Assembly (NCBI GenBank): GCA_964374115.1
Contig: CAYJXK010000001.1
Location: 1-64,000 of the forward strand
Reading direction: 5' to 3'
Length of the DNA: 64,000 nucleotides
Source: CAYJXK01 sp964374115
GTDB lineage: Bacteria > Patescibacteriota > Patescibacteriia > Magasanikbacterales > UBA922
In this document: positions 14,414-26,700 of the stretch, in pieces
Position numbering within the stretch: position 1 is the first letter of the stretch
How the letters are laid out: each line of letters begins with the position of its first letter
Notes under the pieces: generated by a model
What the model was told of the DNA's origin: nothing
Seen by the model: the letters and a program-made list of their open reading frames with translations, nothing else
Database searches by the model: none
Made by a program: the position numbers and the translations under genes

Positions 14414-14665
14414 ATGTCAGAAATAAAACGGAAAAAAGGGGAGTCATTTGAGGCGTTCATGCGGCGCGTGAAACAGACTTGGCAACGTTCAGGCAAGCTT
14501 TTACAAGCGCGGAAGGTGCAGTTTTTTGAATCCCCAAAAAGCAAAAATGAGCAGCGCAAGCACGCGGTGCGTCGGGCGCGGACACACGCAAAAATGGATT
14601 ATTTACGAAAGATCGGCAAGCTTCCGCCAGAAGAAGAGGAGCGACGACAGAAACCACGCAGATGA
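14414..14665 (+). CDS. rpsU: 30S ribosomal protein bS21-like
   Basis: An 83-residue basic protein with the bS21 pattern: GESFEAFMRRVKQTWQRSGKL, then ARKVQFFESPKSKNEQRKHAVRRA. bS21 sits near the anti-Shine-Dalgarno region of the 30S subunit and affects initiation. The C-terminus is longer than in E. coli (71 residues). The ATG at 14414 follows the family A leader. An upstream GTG frame would translate the repeat and is rejected. Confidence 0.85.
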   Translation: MSEIKRKKGESFEAFMRRVKQTWQRSGKLLQARKVQFFESPKSKNEQRKHAVRRARTHAKMDYLRKIGKLPPEEEERRQKPRR

Positions 14666-14674
14666 TTCATTAAC

Positions 14675-14703
14675 AGAAGTGGTATACCCCGCTTCTTTTT
14701 TTT
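14675..14703 (+). terminator. rpsU terminator
   Basis: AGAAGTGG (14675-14682) pairs with CCGCTTCT (14689-14696, one G-U), followed by eight or more T. Confidence 0.8.
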
Positions 14704-14715
14704 GGTATACTTCTT

Positions 14716-14908
14716 AGGACGTACACGTTTGTTATCAGCGTTCTACTTCTCTTTTTTCTCGCTGAGGAAACTCGCGTTTTTCTCGAACCGATGATACACC
14801 CCGCAACCGCACACGTCCGGGAACGGGCGTATCACCTCGCTCACACAATCTTCACGAGAAAAAAGAGAGGTAAAACGCCTCTTTGAGAGGCAAACGCGTA
14901 TGTCCTAC
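14716..14908. mobile_element. 193-bp palindromic element (MITE-like), family A
   Basis: The left end (14716-14766, AGGACGTACACGTTTG ... CTTTTTTCTCGCTGAG) is an inverted, diverged copy of the right end (about 14835-14908). The middle also pairs (GATAC near 14793 with GTATC near 14829), so the whole element is one imperfect hairpin. It encodes nothing. The right end matches 30806-30878 over 73 nt with only a few differences. Non-coding inverted-repeat elements of this size are typical of MITEs; the mobilising enzyme is not in the window. Confidence 0.65.
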
Positions 14909-14930
14909 TTCTATTCGTGAACCATGATAT

Positions 14931-15383
14931 ATGACACTCCGTGATCAAATTTTAGAAGAAAAAGACGCGGCGATGAAAGCTCGTGACGAGAAAAAAACCG
15001 GGATCTTGCGCGTATTGTGGGCTGCGGTTCGAAATGAAGAAATCGAACTCAAGCGTTCGCTCGACGACGCTCTGCTTCGAAAAGTAATACAACGCCAAGT
15101 GAAACAACTCCAAGATGCCCGTATTGATTTTGAACGGGGAGGAAGGAGCGATCTGGTGGAAAAAACGCAATACGAAGTCGCGCTTCTCCAAGCGTATCTC
15201 CCTGCTCCGTTGAGAGATGAGGAAATAGAAACGATTGTGAAGAACGTTCTTGATGGACAGGCAGAGAAGCCGGCATTCGGGGTGGCGATGGGAATGGCGA
15301 TGAAGGAGGTGGCAGGCCGAGCAGACGGAGAAAAGGTGAAGGAGATTGTCACACGGATACTAGGGACAGAAAAGTTTTTGTGA
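14931..15383 (+). CDS. GatB/YqeY domain protein
   Basis: A 150-residue all-helical YqeY protein: MTLRDQILEEKDAAMKARD, ELKRSL, YLPAPLRDEEIE and a C-terminal helical domain like the tail of GatB. YqeY is thought to assist tRNA-dependent amidation or tRNA binding; its exact role is not settled. The ATG comes 23 nt after the family A element, so the element supplies the upstream region. rpsU-yqeY adjacency is common in bacteria. Confidence 0.93.
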   Translation: MTLRDQILEEKDAAMKARDEKKTGILRVLWAAVRNEEIELKRSLDDALLRKVIQRQVKQLQDARIDFERGGRSDLVEKTQYEVALLQAYLPAPLRDEEIETIVKNVLDGQAEKPAFGVAMGMAMKEVAGRADGEKVKEIVTRILGTEKFL

Positions 15384-15452
15384 TATACTTTTGATACAGC
15401 GAATCATACACGGAAACTCACTATCAGTTCAGCGATTCATGATTTCAATGGT

Positions 15453-17687
15453 GTGACACAGTCGTACAGAAAAACATATTTCATTTTGTCCGTAAAATGT
15501 GCGGCCTTATTCGCGTTCTGTTTCCTTTTTCTTTCTTTTTTCTTTCTTCTTTCCGAGCCAGGGAGCGCGCAAGTCATCGGCGAACAAGCGGCTCCGCAGG
15601 ATTTTGGCGTGGAAGAAGTAGGGCAGACGATATCGCTTTCTGGCACAGACATTCGGATTATTATTGGCAAGATCATTCGCGCGATCCTTGGGCTTCTTGC
15701 GATCATTGTTCTTGGAATCACATTGTATGCCGGATTTCTCATCATGACATCCGGTGGAAATGAAGACTCGATTGCGCGAGGCAGAAAAATGCTTGGGAAT
15801 GCTGTGGTCGGACTCATCATCATTTTTTCATCCCTTGCCATTGTTCAATTTTTTCTGAACGCTTTTTCTGGTCAAGGCGGTGGCGGGGGAGCGGGGCAAG
15901 ATGGCGGGCCGATTATCAATAATTTTGGCGGCAGTGGCGCGCTTGGCAAGCTCATCAAAGATCATTATCCCTCTGTCGGCCAGATAGATGTGCCGCGCGA
16001 TACGCAGATTGTGGTGAGTTTTAGCGAATCCATTGATCCGGCAAGTATCATTGATGATACAAATAAAAACAATATCATTGGCGATTGTACAGATTGGAAG
16101 ACGAAGTATCCAGAACTGCCATTCAACGCAGTGGCATTTTGGAGTACATTATGTGATCAGATGAAACCTTCGGCAGTGGAATTGTACGCCACGCCTTCAG
16201 TTTCAGGCGCAATTCCTGTTCTTATTTCAGCCGCGGCGCTCACCAAACCCAATACCGCGGGCAATACATTTGACTTCGTGTTCAAGCCGCATCAACCTCT
16301 CGGCGACAACAATGAGAAAATCTGGTACACGGTCGTGATAAAAGCAGGAAAAAATGCCGAGGCAACAAGCCAAGAGGGGGTGATTCTCAAACATCCGATT
16401 ACTGGAGAGCTTTCGAATGGGTATCTCGGTCCGTCTGGCTTTTATCTTTGGCAGTTTCAGACAGATACGATTTTTGATGATACGCCACCGATCGTGACAT
16501 TGGTATCTCCTTCGCAAGGGCAAAAAGACAAAAGCAACAAAATCATTCGAGTTGATTTCAGCGAAGCCATGGATCCGCTCACGGCACAGGGCGTGGTTGA
16601 TCAGCTCACGGTAACAAAAACCACACTCGATCATATTCTGTTTGCGGCGACAAACAAAGGAACCAAACAAAATTCGCTCATTCTTCCTGTCGGAGAGTGG
16701 CTTATGTCAAATAATTACAAAACGATTGAATTTATTCCAAACAATCCATGCGGGCAAAACGCGTGTGGCAATACGATCTATTGTATTCAGCTTGATTGCG
16801 CGTTTGGAGACACGAGCTGTACCAATGGGTATGAGACGCTTCTGAATACCGCGGATCTTATTGATACGTCCGCTGGCGCCACCTCATTCAAATCCTATCC
16901 ATTCACCGGTATTACAGACATGGCAAATAACGCGCTGGATGGCGATGCGGATACCATTCCGGACGGAAAGCCGAGTGTTGGTGATATCGCAAAAATTGAG
17001 GCAACGGAGTGCGCGTCGGGTTCAAAGCAAGATAATTATTGCTGGGATTATATTATTCAAAATGAAAAAGATTTGGTCGCGCCATATATCAAAAAAGTGA
17101 CGCCAGGGATTGATGATCAGGATGTGCTCGGGAACGCGCCCCTCACGCTTGATTTTAGCAAACTCATGTTGAGTAGCGGTCTTAGTCTCATTGATGTGCA
17201 GGAGTATCCTGGCACAGCGGAAACGGAGCAGGTCCTCGGGACAGATGCCACAGGAAATAATATCACACTACAAGATATTCTTGCACAGAACATTGGAGGA
17301 TCACTTCCTCATACCGTCATCAACACGACCATCACTAGCTATGGCGGCAACACAACTCGAGCCATAGTAAAACCATATCGTGAATTTGGCCCATATGATA
17401 CGGATCTTTTCTATTTCCCGACAGTGGCGAGCACGATCAAAGACGGGTATCAAAATTGTCTGTATCCAGGCCGTGGTCCGTGGAGCGCATCTGTGACGAA
17501 TGAAGCATCGCCGATTTGTACTTATTCTGAAACAGGTGGATCAACTGATTGCGTGGATGTCACGTTTGACAGCGCTACAGACACCGGGTGTGTGGTGAGT
17601 GGAAAAACAACAAAAGATGACGCGTTTCTTACGAAAGAAAATATTGATAGTTGTGTTACGGATTTGAAGGGGGTGAGTGATCTGTGA
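15453..17687 (+). CDS. pilin-like surface protein with Ig-like domains, 744 aa
   Basis: The start is a GTG. An N-terminal signal-like helix (about 10-34) is followed by a TrbC/VirB2-like segment with two membrane helices (about 68-99 and 114-137) joined by the polar loop SGGNEDSIARGRK. A Gly-rich linker leads to an exported part with three Ig-like (Big_5 type) domains near residues 170, 349 and 545; their signatures are VVSFSESIDP, RVDFSEAMDP and TLDFSKLM. Several Cys pairs suggest disulfides. The giant protein next door has the same N-terminus (DFGVEEVG..I.L.G.DIRI), so the two are tandem paralogues. VirB2-like domains elsewhere form type IV secretion pili; here the domain more likely anchors an adhesin. 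Confidence 0.85.
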   Translation: MTQSYRKTYFILSVKCAALFAFCFLFLSFFFLLSEPGSAQVIGEQAAPQDFGVEEVGQTISLSGTDIRIIIGKIIRAILGLLAIIVLGITLYAGFLIMTSGGNEDSIARGRKMLGNAVVGLIIIFSSLAIVQFFLNAFSGQGGGGGAGQDGGPIINNFGGSGALGKLIKDHYPSVGQIDVPRDTQIVVSFSESIDPASIIDDTNKNNIIGDCTDWKTKYPELPFNAVAFWSTLCDQMKPSAVELYATPSVSGAIPVLISAAALTKPNTAGNTFDFVFKPHQPLGDNNEKIWYTVVIKAGKNAEATSQEGVILKHPITGELSNGYLGPSGFYLWQFQTDTIFDDTPPIVTLVSPSQGQKDKSNKIIRVDFSEAMDPLTAQGVVDQLTVTKTTLDHILFAATNKGTKQNSLILPVGEWLMSNNYKTIEFIPNNPCGQNACGNTIYCIQLDCAFGDTSCTNGYETLLNTADLIDTSAGATSFKSYPFTGITDMANNALDGDADTIPDGKPSVGDIAKIEATECASGSKQDNYCWDYIIQNEKDLVAPYIKKVTPGIDDQDVLGNAPLTLDFSKLMLSSGLSLIDVQEYPGTAETEQVLGTDATGNNITLQDILAQNIGGSLPHTVINTTITSYGGNTTRAIVKPYREFGPYDTDLFYFPTVASTIKDGYQNCLYPGRGPWSASVTNEASPICTYSETGGSTDCVDVTFDSATDTGCVVSGKTTKDDAFLTKENIDSCVTDLKGVSDL

Positions 17688-17724
17688 TTACTGATAAGGT
17701 AACCAGGTGATAAAGTGTCAAAGT

Positions 17725-20700
17725 ATGAAAAAACCCTGGCAGAAGAAATACATAGCACTGTCTCTCGGCTTTCTCACCGTGTTGTCTTTTTTTGTTTTCA
17801 GCGCGACGCTTTTTGTCGACGTTTCATCCGCGCAACAACAGGATTTTGGCGTGGAAGAAGTGGGAGAAAATATCGGCTTGACCGGACAAGACATCCGCAT
17901 TGTTATCGCGAAAATTATTCGCACGGCGCTTGGGCTTCTTGGCATTATCGCGCTTGGCATTATTCTGTATGCTGGATTTTTGTGGTTGACCTCTGCTGGC
18001 AATGAAGACAAAATCATACAAGCCAAACGGCTCATGATCAATGCCGCGATTGGGCTTGCTATCATTCTTTCTGCGTTTACGATTACACAGTTCCTTTTGA
18101 ACGCGCTTGGAGGAGGCGGCGGGGGAGAGGATGTCAAGCCGCCTCCGTCCTGTAACCCATGTACGCTTGGATCCGCGTGCTACAATCAAACGCAATGCAA
18201 CGCGTTTTGCTTGTTGGAAGAAAATATAACAAATTCTTTTTGTAAAGACGCGGCGTTTTATGTGAAAAGCATTACCCCGAGCACACCGAGCGGAGATACA
18301 AAGATGAATAACATTATTGTTCGCGCTCTGTTCAGTCATCCGATCGCTGGAGGCACTGATCTCTCAAAAGCGCTGACTCTTATGAGCGCGGGGGCTGGCA
18401 AACCCATACAATCGAACATCAAAGAAAATGGCTATCTCGTAGAAGCGGTGTATGATGGCGCGGACAAACAGTGCGTGAAAACGAGCGATGTTGCTAGTCT
18501 GCCATGGAAATCTCCGCTATCCCTATACATTCCTCCACAAACACTTCCGTACAGTATAAAAACACCGCAGGATAGTCTCCCATTCTTGTCTGTTCTTCCA
18601 AATAATTCATTCGTGAATCTCAAGGCGCCATATACCATTGATATCACTCTGACGCTCGACGCGATTCCGCCAAAGCCTGCTTCTCCGCCACCAGGCCAGA
18701 CTGCGAGCGCGCAGCTCCTCTTCAAACAGAATTCTTTTTGGCTCACATATAATCTTTCGACAGAATCCTTTTGCCTCCTTGTCGCTCAAAAACTTCAGGG
18801 AACTGACGGGGCGCAATCAAATCAGATATGTCTTCCGGGAAAAGTGATTGTCGGAAAAAAGTATCATCTCTTTATCACCCAGGATAGTATCAAGGTGACG
18901 CTATTTGACGACACGACGAAATCATCCACAAACTCTGTTGATCTTCTTCAAAATATCAATCCATTATTTTTGGGGTATCCCACATCTCAGTACTTTGCTC
19001 AGTTTACGGTCTATGACTGGAAGATGTTGGAAGGGACGGCTTTGACACAGAGCCAGATCACCGCTCTTCTTGGGTCGAATGCCCTTTGTCTTCCAAGCGG
19101 CAGTTATACCACAAAGGTGGATACGAACATCAAAGACATATACAACAGCACACTGGTATCAGCCGACCCATCATTCGGCGGGAAAACATATCCGCTTGAT
19201 GCCTTGTTCACCGCGAGTACGATTGGGATGATTGACACTGTTCCGCCAGTGATTGGTGATATTTTGGTGGATGGCGCGGCGAACGGCATGTTAAAAATAA
19301 ATAATCCATATACGCTTTCGACCACGATCAAAGATGTGACCGCGGCGGCATTATTTGGTGGCGTGGCATACGCGCATCTTACGATCACAGGGCCTAGCGG
19401 AGGGAAAGTGATTGATTGGTATACAGGACCTTCAGTGGCAGATGGATCATCCAAAGATTTTGTGTTTCAGTTCAAGGATACGGCGTGGTCAGATCTTTTT
19501 GTCCCGGGGCAACAGTACAAAGCTACGATCGAGGCATTTGATATTGACAACAATAAAACAGTGAAATCAAAATTTATCACTGCCACAGGCCCAAACTGTG
19601 ATCAATTCGGCGGGGGATCTGGACCAGGATGTATTCCCCTTGGCACAAATTGCAAGAGTGACGCGGCGTGTTCACTCGACGCGAAATGCATTGATGTGGA
19701 AGAGTCGGATCTGTGCGTTCCTGAGAGCGAGGAATGTATCTGCGTTGCCTGGCCCACGATTACGAGCATTGATCCGCTTAATGGAGCGAGCGGCAATTGG
19801 ATCACGATCAAAGGTGCGCATTTTGGCGATACAGCGGGAGCGATTGATTGGGGAAAAGACACAAACAACGATGGCGATGTCACCGGAGTCGATCCCGAGG
19901 CGTATTTGATTGTCGGCGCGATTGCAGAGTGTACTGCCGATGTATGGAGAGACAATTGGATTATCGCGGAAGTGCCGAACGATACATCACTTGCACTGCA
20001 GTCAAAAAGCGCGATTCAAGTGACAATCGCGGATGCAGAAAAGCCAATCGATCTGAGCGCTCTCGTTATGAAAGACGCGAGCGTGGATGAGCATGGCCCG
20101 ATTATTGATCTGTTTGAAAAAAACGATATCAAAAGACCGGGGCTCTGTGTGGTGCAGACCGCTGATCTTCAAACGGCCGCTCTTCCAGACACAGCGGTCA
20201 CTGCGATCGGATCAGGATTTGGAGATACAGAAGGAGCAAGCACCATCAAGTTCGGCGGCGTGCAAGGGTCTGTTCAGACCGCAGATTGGACCAACACCGC
20301 GATTGAAACCAGTGTGCCGGGAACACTCGATCCCGGGGAAATCGGCGTGGTCGTAAACGTCGCGAATGAAAACAGCAATAGCGTCCCATTTACGGTATTG
20401 AAAGAGACAGGAGATCTCGATCCTGTGATCAGTCTTATTGACCCAGCGAATTCGACGCCGAAGAGCTATATCACAATATATGGAAAAGGATTTGGCACAT
20501 CAGGACATGTGTATCTTGCGAATTCAAAGCAAGTTGCCGTGGATTGCGCGCAAACAAAAGCAGGAGGAGATGATCCAAATACGGCCGCGTGTTTTGAATT
20601 TGGACAATCGTTTCCCCTCCAGTGTACCAAAACGTGGACAGATACGCAGGTGATTGTCGAGGTTCCAGATCAGAGTGTAGCATCATATTCCCTCGTCCTC

Positions 20701-23700
20701 ATCAATCAAGCCGGATTTTATACGGATGGCAACAATACTTTCGAGATTCAGACAGGAGGCCCGCGTCCAAGCATCTGTGAACTCAAGCCCGCATTTGGTC
20801 CCGCGCCTATTTTGAATACTTCCGGGAAACTTTCCATTTTCGGAAAAAATTTCAAACCGGCCGCGGCAGACCCCACGATTTATTTCTGGAAGCAGGGAGC
20901 AGAGGCCAACACACTTTCCACCTGGCTGTCCGCGACCTTCAATACATGGGTTCCTACCGATCCTACCGTCCTTAGCGATGTGGTGCCTGGATTTCAAGGT
21001 ACCCAGGATCTTGCCCCATGGACCGATGGAGCGCTACAGACACTCATTCCGGTAGCGAGTTCTGCCAATGGAGGATATACAATGAAAAAAGGGCCGATCC
21101 GTGTAAAAGGCGCGAATGGACAGGAGAGCAATAGCTTGAATTACGAGGTAGGCGCATGTTCCAAGGCAAGTACTGCGGAGAAAAATCTGTATAATCAATC
21201 GTATCATTGCTGTACCGAAGGGGCAGACGCAGACCAATGGAAATTGAACGCGGTTGCCTGTGATGGCGAGGTGCGAGAAGCAGGATATGTGTGGCGGTTT
21301 ACCACGGGCAAAATTCCCGTGTACCCGGCGGTGATAGAAAATTGTGATATAAAAAATTGGAATGTTGCGGGCCAAACCCCTCCGTATCCTTCTCCTATTC
21401 CATGGGAAGGGCATGATCCGAATACGCCTGCCTGTATCAACGGCACTGTGGCGGTGCGATTTACGAAAGGCATGGATCCAGACTCTTTAAAAAACAAAAT
21501 AAAAGTTTATACCTGCGGCACAGGCGATGCGATTGATTGTAATACTCCGATAGAAATTTTATTAACTAATTCTGAAGGCGTGGATGAATGGGAATATGTG
21601 TCCAGTTTACAGCTTCTCAAAATCATGAAGGGTGATGTCACCACAAACATCCTTACGCCGAATACTTGGTATCGCGTCGAACTGCTCAACGGCATTCTGT
21701 CGGCAAAAGAAGATCTCGGGCCGGGCAAGGAAGCATATCAGGCGCCGCTCGTGAAAGCCGACCCACTGCACTGCGAAGATCCTGTGAATGGCAATAGCAC
21801 TGTCTATTGTTATGAATTCAAGACAGGAGGACAAAGCTGTGTCTTGACGTCAGCCGGTATTCAGCCGCCCAATAAAACAGTGACGTATTTAGGGTATTTG
21901 TTGGAGCAAGCATACGAAAATGATCCGGTTCTGGAGCTCAAAGGCATATTTGACAAAACGCAGTTTATTGATCTCAACATGTTGTTTGTATATCTTATCA
22001 TGGGTCAATCGGACAAAGCGTGCAATGTGCTTGAAGTAAGCGGGATGGGCTGGAATTGGGCAACAAATTCAACGATACAGGCGACTGCAGAAAAACTTTC
22101 TGATGCAGGCACGAAGAAAAATGATGACAAAGCCCATGTGATCGCGCTCGAAAATACAGCGCCCGGCTTTGTGCAAATTCAGGCCAGCGCGCCATTTAAA
22201 CTTCAAGAAAATCAGAATGTGGATGGGGCAGATACTGCGTCGAAGAGCCAAACGATCAATGCGGCGCCGGCTGACTTGACGATTGACTTGTCGAATCCGG
22301 GTGTATCGTATTTTGAACCAAACTGTGCCGAGGCCTGCGTGAATGGCGGCATTCTGGTGACATTTGACACGTACATGGACCAGTCCACGTATTCGCTTGG
22401 TTTTTATGTATTTGCCTGCGAAGACGCGGTCTGTGATACGCTCACAGACGTCACCAATCTTTTTGAACTTCCGGAAAATCTTCAGACGCCATTTACGCTC
22501 CGTGCGCTTTTGAAAAATAGCAATTTTCTCGCATCTGGAACATATTACAAAGTGAGCTTGAATGGTGAAAACGTCACAAAGACTGAAGTAACAGTCGGTA
22601 AAAAGCCAGGGTCTATCAACGGACAATTGGGCATCATGTCTGCCGGATCAAAAAAAGATTTGACAAAAGTAGGCAAACAGCTTCCACCCAAAGAATGGGT
22701 GTTCAAAACACAAAATAGCGCGACCCCGTGCGCGGTCGGGTCCCTTGACGTGAAACCAAATCCTTTTACCGCGAATATCATTGGAGAAAAGACCCTTTAC
22801 GAAGTCCTGCCCAAGGCAAATCCCGGTGTGTGTAGCAAAGACGGACAGATTCTCAATAAATGGGATTATGGCTATTCGTGGAGCACAGCAGATGGCACTG
22901 TCGCGACAGTCACCAATTTTGGCACTCCAGGAATTTCGAAATCATATTGTTCCAATAGCTGTCTCCTGAATGGAAGCGATATACCCACAACGATTGCATC
23001 ATCTCTTTATCTTTGTGGGGATGGAAAACTCGATCCGGGTGAAGACTGCGACCCACCGGGAGAAAATAATTGTGAGGTGAATTGTGTGTATACTTCGGGG
23101 AAACTCACAACCGAAGAACTCACCGGATCGCAGCCATATAGCGCATTTGATCCGAATCTTGTTGGCGCGTCGTGGTGTGGCGATGGATTTGTGACCAAAG
23201 GCGAAGCTTGTGATAGCGCGATTTCACTTGCGCAAGCCGGGGGTCAGCCGGGAAAATCGAATATTGGCTGTTCAAATAATTGTTTACATACCGGAAGCGT
23301 GGTGCAATCATTCGCGTGCGAGGTTTTGGGAGATCCCGCTACCTTGTGTGCCAATGCTGTCAGTGTCTGCGGCAATAAAGAGCTCGAGATTGGAGAAGGA
23401 TGTGAAGTAGTGTCAGATGGAGGAGCAGTCATATATCGGACGTTTACCGGACCGACAGATACTATCGGCGAAGAGGCTACAGTAACCGTGAGCAACGCAA
23501 ACACACTCTGCAATGCGAGCTGTCTGCTCACAAATGTCTGCGGCACCGCACTCGCGGAATGCGTCAAAGATACTTCCGGATGTTCGTCGAGTTGTCGTTT
23601 CAATGGCTCTACTTTGCTTGCATCAGTTCCGTCCCTGTGTGGAGACACCATCGTCGGCATCGGCGAATATCCTGCCTGTGAAGTGGCGGAGAGTCCAACA

Positions 23701-26700
23701 GATCTACCAGGAAATAATCCGCTTCAGATTGTGACCGCAGAAGGCAATGGGATAGTGAATTCCGAGACAAAGAAGCAAAATACATTCATCAACGTGGCGC
23801 TTGATACGTGGTATACCAGCACGACCAAGGCAACGGTGCCGCCAGGGCAAGGGGCGTACGCGCTCCAATGCGGATATACCGAATTTGTGTCCCCCTCAGC
23901 CTCCACTGGAGAATACAACGATTGCCCAAACAATCCGGATAATGTGTTTGGCGTCGGCACGAATTCGTGTTGTCTCAATCGGCCGGTACGAACTGACGAA
24001 TATCCAATGGATGGCGCGGGGTTTTCTGGAAGCGACTCTCCGAATCCTGTGTGTCGCAATACCGCGATCAAAGTGACATTCAATGGGGAGATTGATGAAT
24101 CATCATTGACGCAACCAGGCAATTTTGTTGTGGTGGATGGCCACCCAAATGGGTTTGCGTGTGAGAGCATCGGAGAAAAAAATGTGTCGGATCTTGTTTC
24201 CTCGCTTCTTGCTTACCAAGGAGGACTCGAGGGAGACGCGGGATTCTTCGCGCGAGTCTGGCAATGGATCAAAGGGTTTTTTGTCCGCATTTTTGGCGGC
24301 AATGTGTTTGCTTCAGCGTACAAAACACAGGTAACAAGTCTTTCGGTCTGGTGCAGTGGCAGTGTGGCCGCTCTGCCAGAGATCACAAAAACAACAGATG
24401 CGTCTAACGCGGTGACTCAAACGACTGTGAGTATTGCTATAAACAAAACACTCGCCCCGAGTACGGTCTATGGAGTCGTATTGAATGGAGACATTGGCGG
24501 AATTGCCAATACGAGCGGTGTTCTTATCAAGAGTCCAGACAGTTCTTCGCGCGATGATATCTGGCTTTTTGAGACAGGGGATGATATTTGTAAAATCAAA
24601 GACGTGACCGTGGATCCATCGAGTTATCTCTTTACGAAACCAGACGCGATATCGAGCTTTTTTGCTGAAGTCCATTCACAAAATGAACAACTGATCCAAT
24701 CAACCGCCGGATATAGTTGGGAATGGTCGTGGGGGCCACACAATGATCCACTCTTTACGATTCCTGACACGAGTAATCCATCATACCCGCTCGAATCGTC
24801 TGATCATATTATGATTAGTTCCAACAATCTCGAGGGACACGCGACAGGATTTGCCAATGCCACTGTGACGGAAGATATTGACGCGGTCAATAATCATAAA
24901 GGAAAAATTTTTTCTGGCACCACCGAACTGTACGCGCAATTTTGTGAAAAACCATGGCCAGCGCTCGAATCAGACGGGAGTTGGAGTCCATGGATTCAAG
25001 AGACATATCAGATGAGTATGTGGTATTGTTCGGATGCCGGAGTCGGGGGAGTGGTATCGGATGATCTGCCCTATCTTGTCGAAGTTCCGCCTGAGTCTAT
25101 CGCCGATCCATTGTCTCTCAAAAAGTATTTATTTTTCAATCAACAAAATACCGATGTGATCGGGTTGCAAGTATTCGCGAATCCTGATCGGCTTTCGCCA
25201 CTCGCGTGGTTGCAAAAAAAGAAAGGGTTTGCCGTCACCGGATTTCAATCGCTTGATATCGATGGCTATGAGGCGATCACTGATGGAGAAAATTATTATA
25301 TCAACGCGCTGAATAAATCTGGCACTGTTTGGTTTACCAATATCTATCTCCTCAGTATCAATGATGGAGCGCAATCGTCCACGAAAACAGTATTTGACTC
25401 GCTCATCAATTCTTTGGAGTTTAATTTGAATATCCCCGAGGTGCCGTATTGCGGCGCTACCATGTTGGATCCGGATGTGACAGAAAGCAAAGGTTGTGAA
25501 AGCGATCTCGAGTGTGTGGGGAAGCAAAAAACAGAAACACTCAAGGAGCAAAAAAATGGCGTTTGTTCTGTGGGAAGCGATGGAACGTGGCAAGAAATAC
25601 TTGTCGGGTCTAATGAGACCTTACAGGATATCCATATCATCGGCGACAAGATATGGATAGCGGGGGATGCGCTCACCATGATGTATTCTGGGGATAGTGG
25701 AAAAAATTGGACAAAGCAGTCTGTGCCTGGGGAAAATATCGCCGGACTTTCCGGGTTGGATTTTGTTGACGAAAATAATGGATGGGCGGTCGGAAGCAGC
25801 GGTTTTATTGTTCAGACAAAGAAGGGAGGCGCTGTCTGGGAAACACTCACGAAAATTCCACCCAATACGCCAACACTCAACGCGATTGATATGGCGAATG
25901 CGACAGAAGGATGGGCGGTGGGGTATACCGGAACCATCCTCAAGACGACTAATGGATCAACATGGAAAAAACAGACATCCGGCGTGACAAACCGGCTCAA
26001 TGATGTCATATTTATCTCCCCGACGATTGGCTGGGTCGTGGGAGGAAGCGGAACAATTCTCAAGACCATCAATGGAGGGGCAGAGTGGAACAAACAAACA
26101 AGCGGCACGACAGAGAATATATATGGGATATTTTTCCTTGATGAAAATAACGGATGGGCCGTAGGAAGCAACGGTATGATTTTACAGACGACGAATGGAG
26201 GTACAGCGTGGTCGATAAAAAATACTCTCGAAGAAGGGAAAGTGAATTCGAATATGGTATTCAATGACGTTGTGTTCCAGAATGCGAATACTGGCTGGGT
26301 CGTGGGCGGATTTGGAAAAAATTCAATAGGGCTATCCACAAACAATGGCGGCCAAACGTGGAAACAATTTTCTCTTTCACCACCCAACACCACGAATAAT
26401 GATCTGTTGGATATCGCGCTCACAACCGATGGCGTATGGACCGTGGGAGAATCAGGGCTCGTCTTTACCACGGCAAATCTTGTTTCATGTTCGTCGAACG
26501 CGGCCTGTGTCTCGCCCAACACCTGCGTGGACTATCAGACCGAAGAAAAGAAAACAACGGATTTGTCTGTCTGCGGCAACGCGCGGACAAAATTGAAACG
26601 AGATTGGAAACGTGTCAATCATATTCGTCTCACGCAACAGATCTTCGCGTCATATTTCGGACAGAACGATTCCTATCCAGATCTGAAATCCGGCACATTT

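Noticed and set aside
15453..17724. The 744-aa gene as a frameshifted first part of the giant gene
   Set aside because: The giant gene has its own complete signal peptide and pilin block, so they are two genes.
17707..17725. GTG start for the giant protein
   Set aside because: It would add MIKCQS before an otherwise typical signal peptide starting MKKPWQKK.
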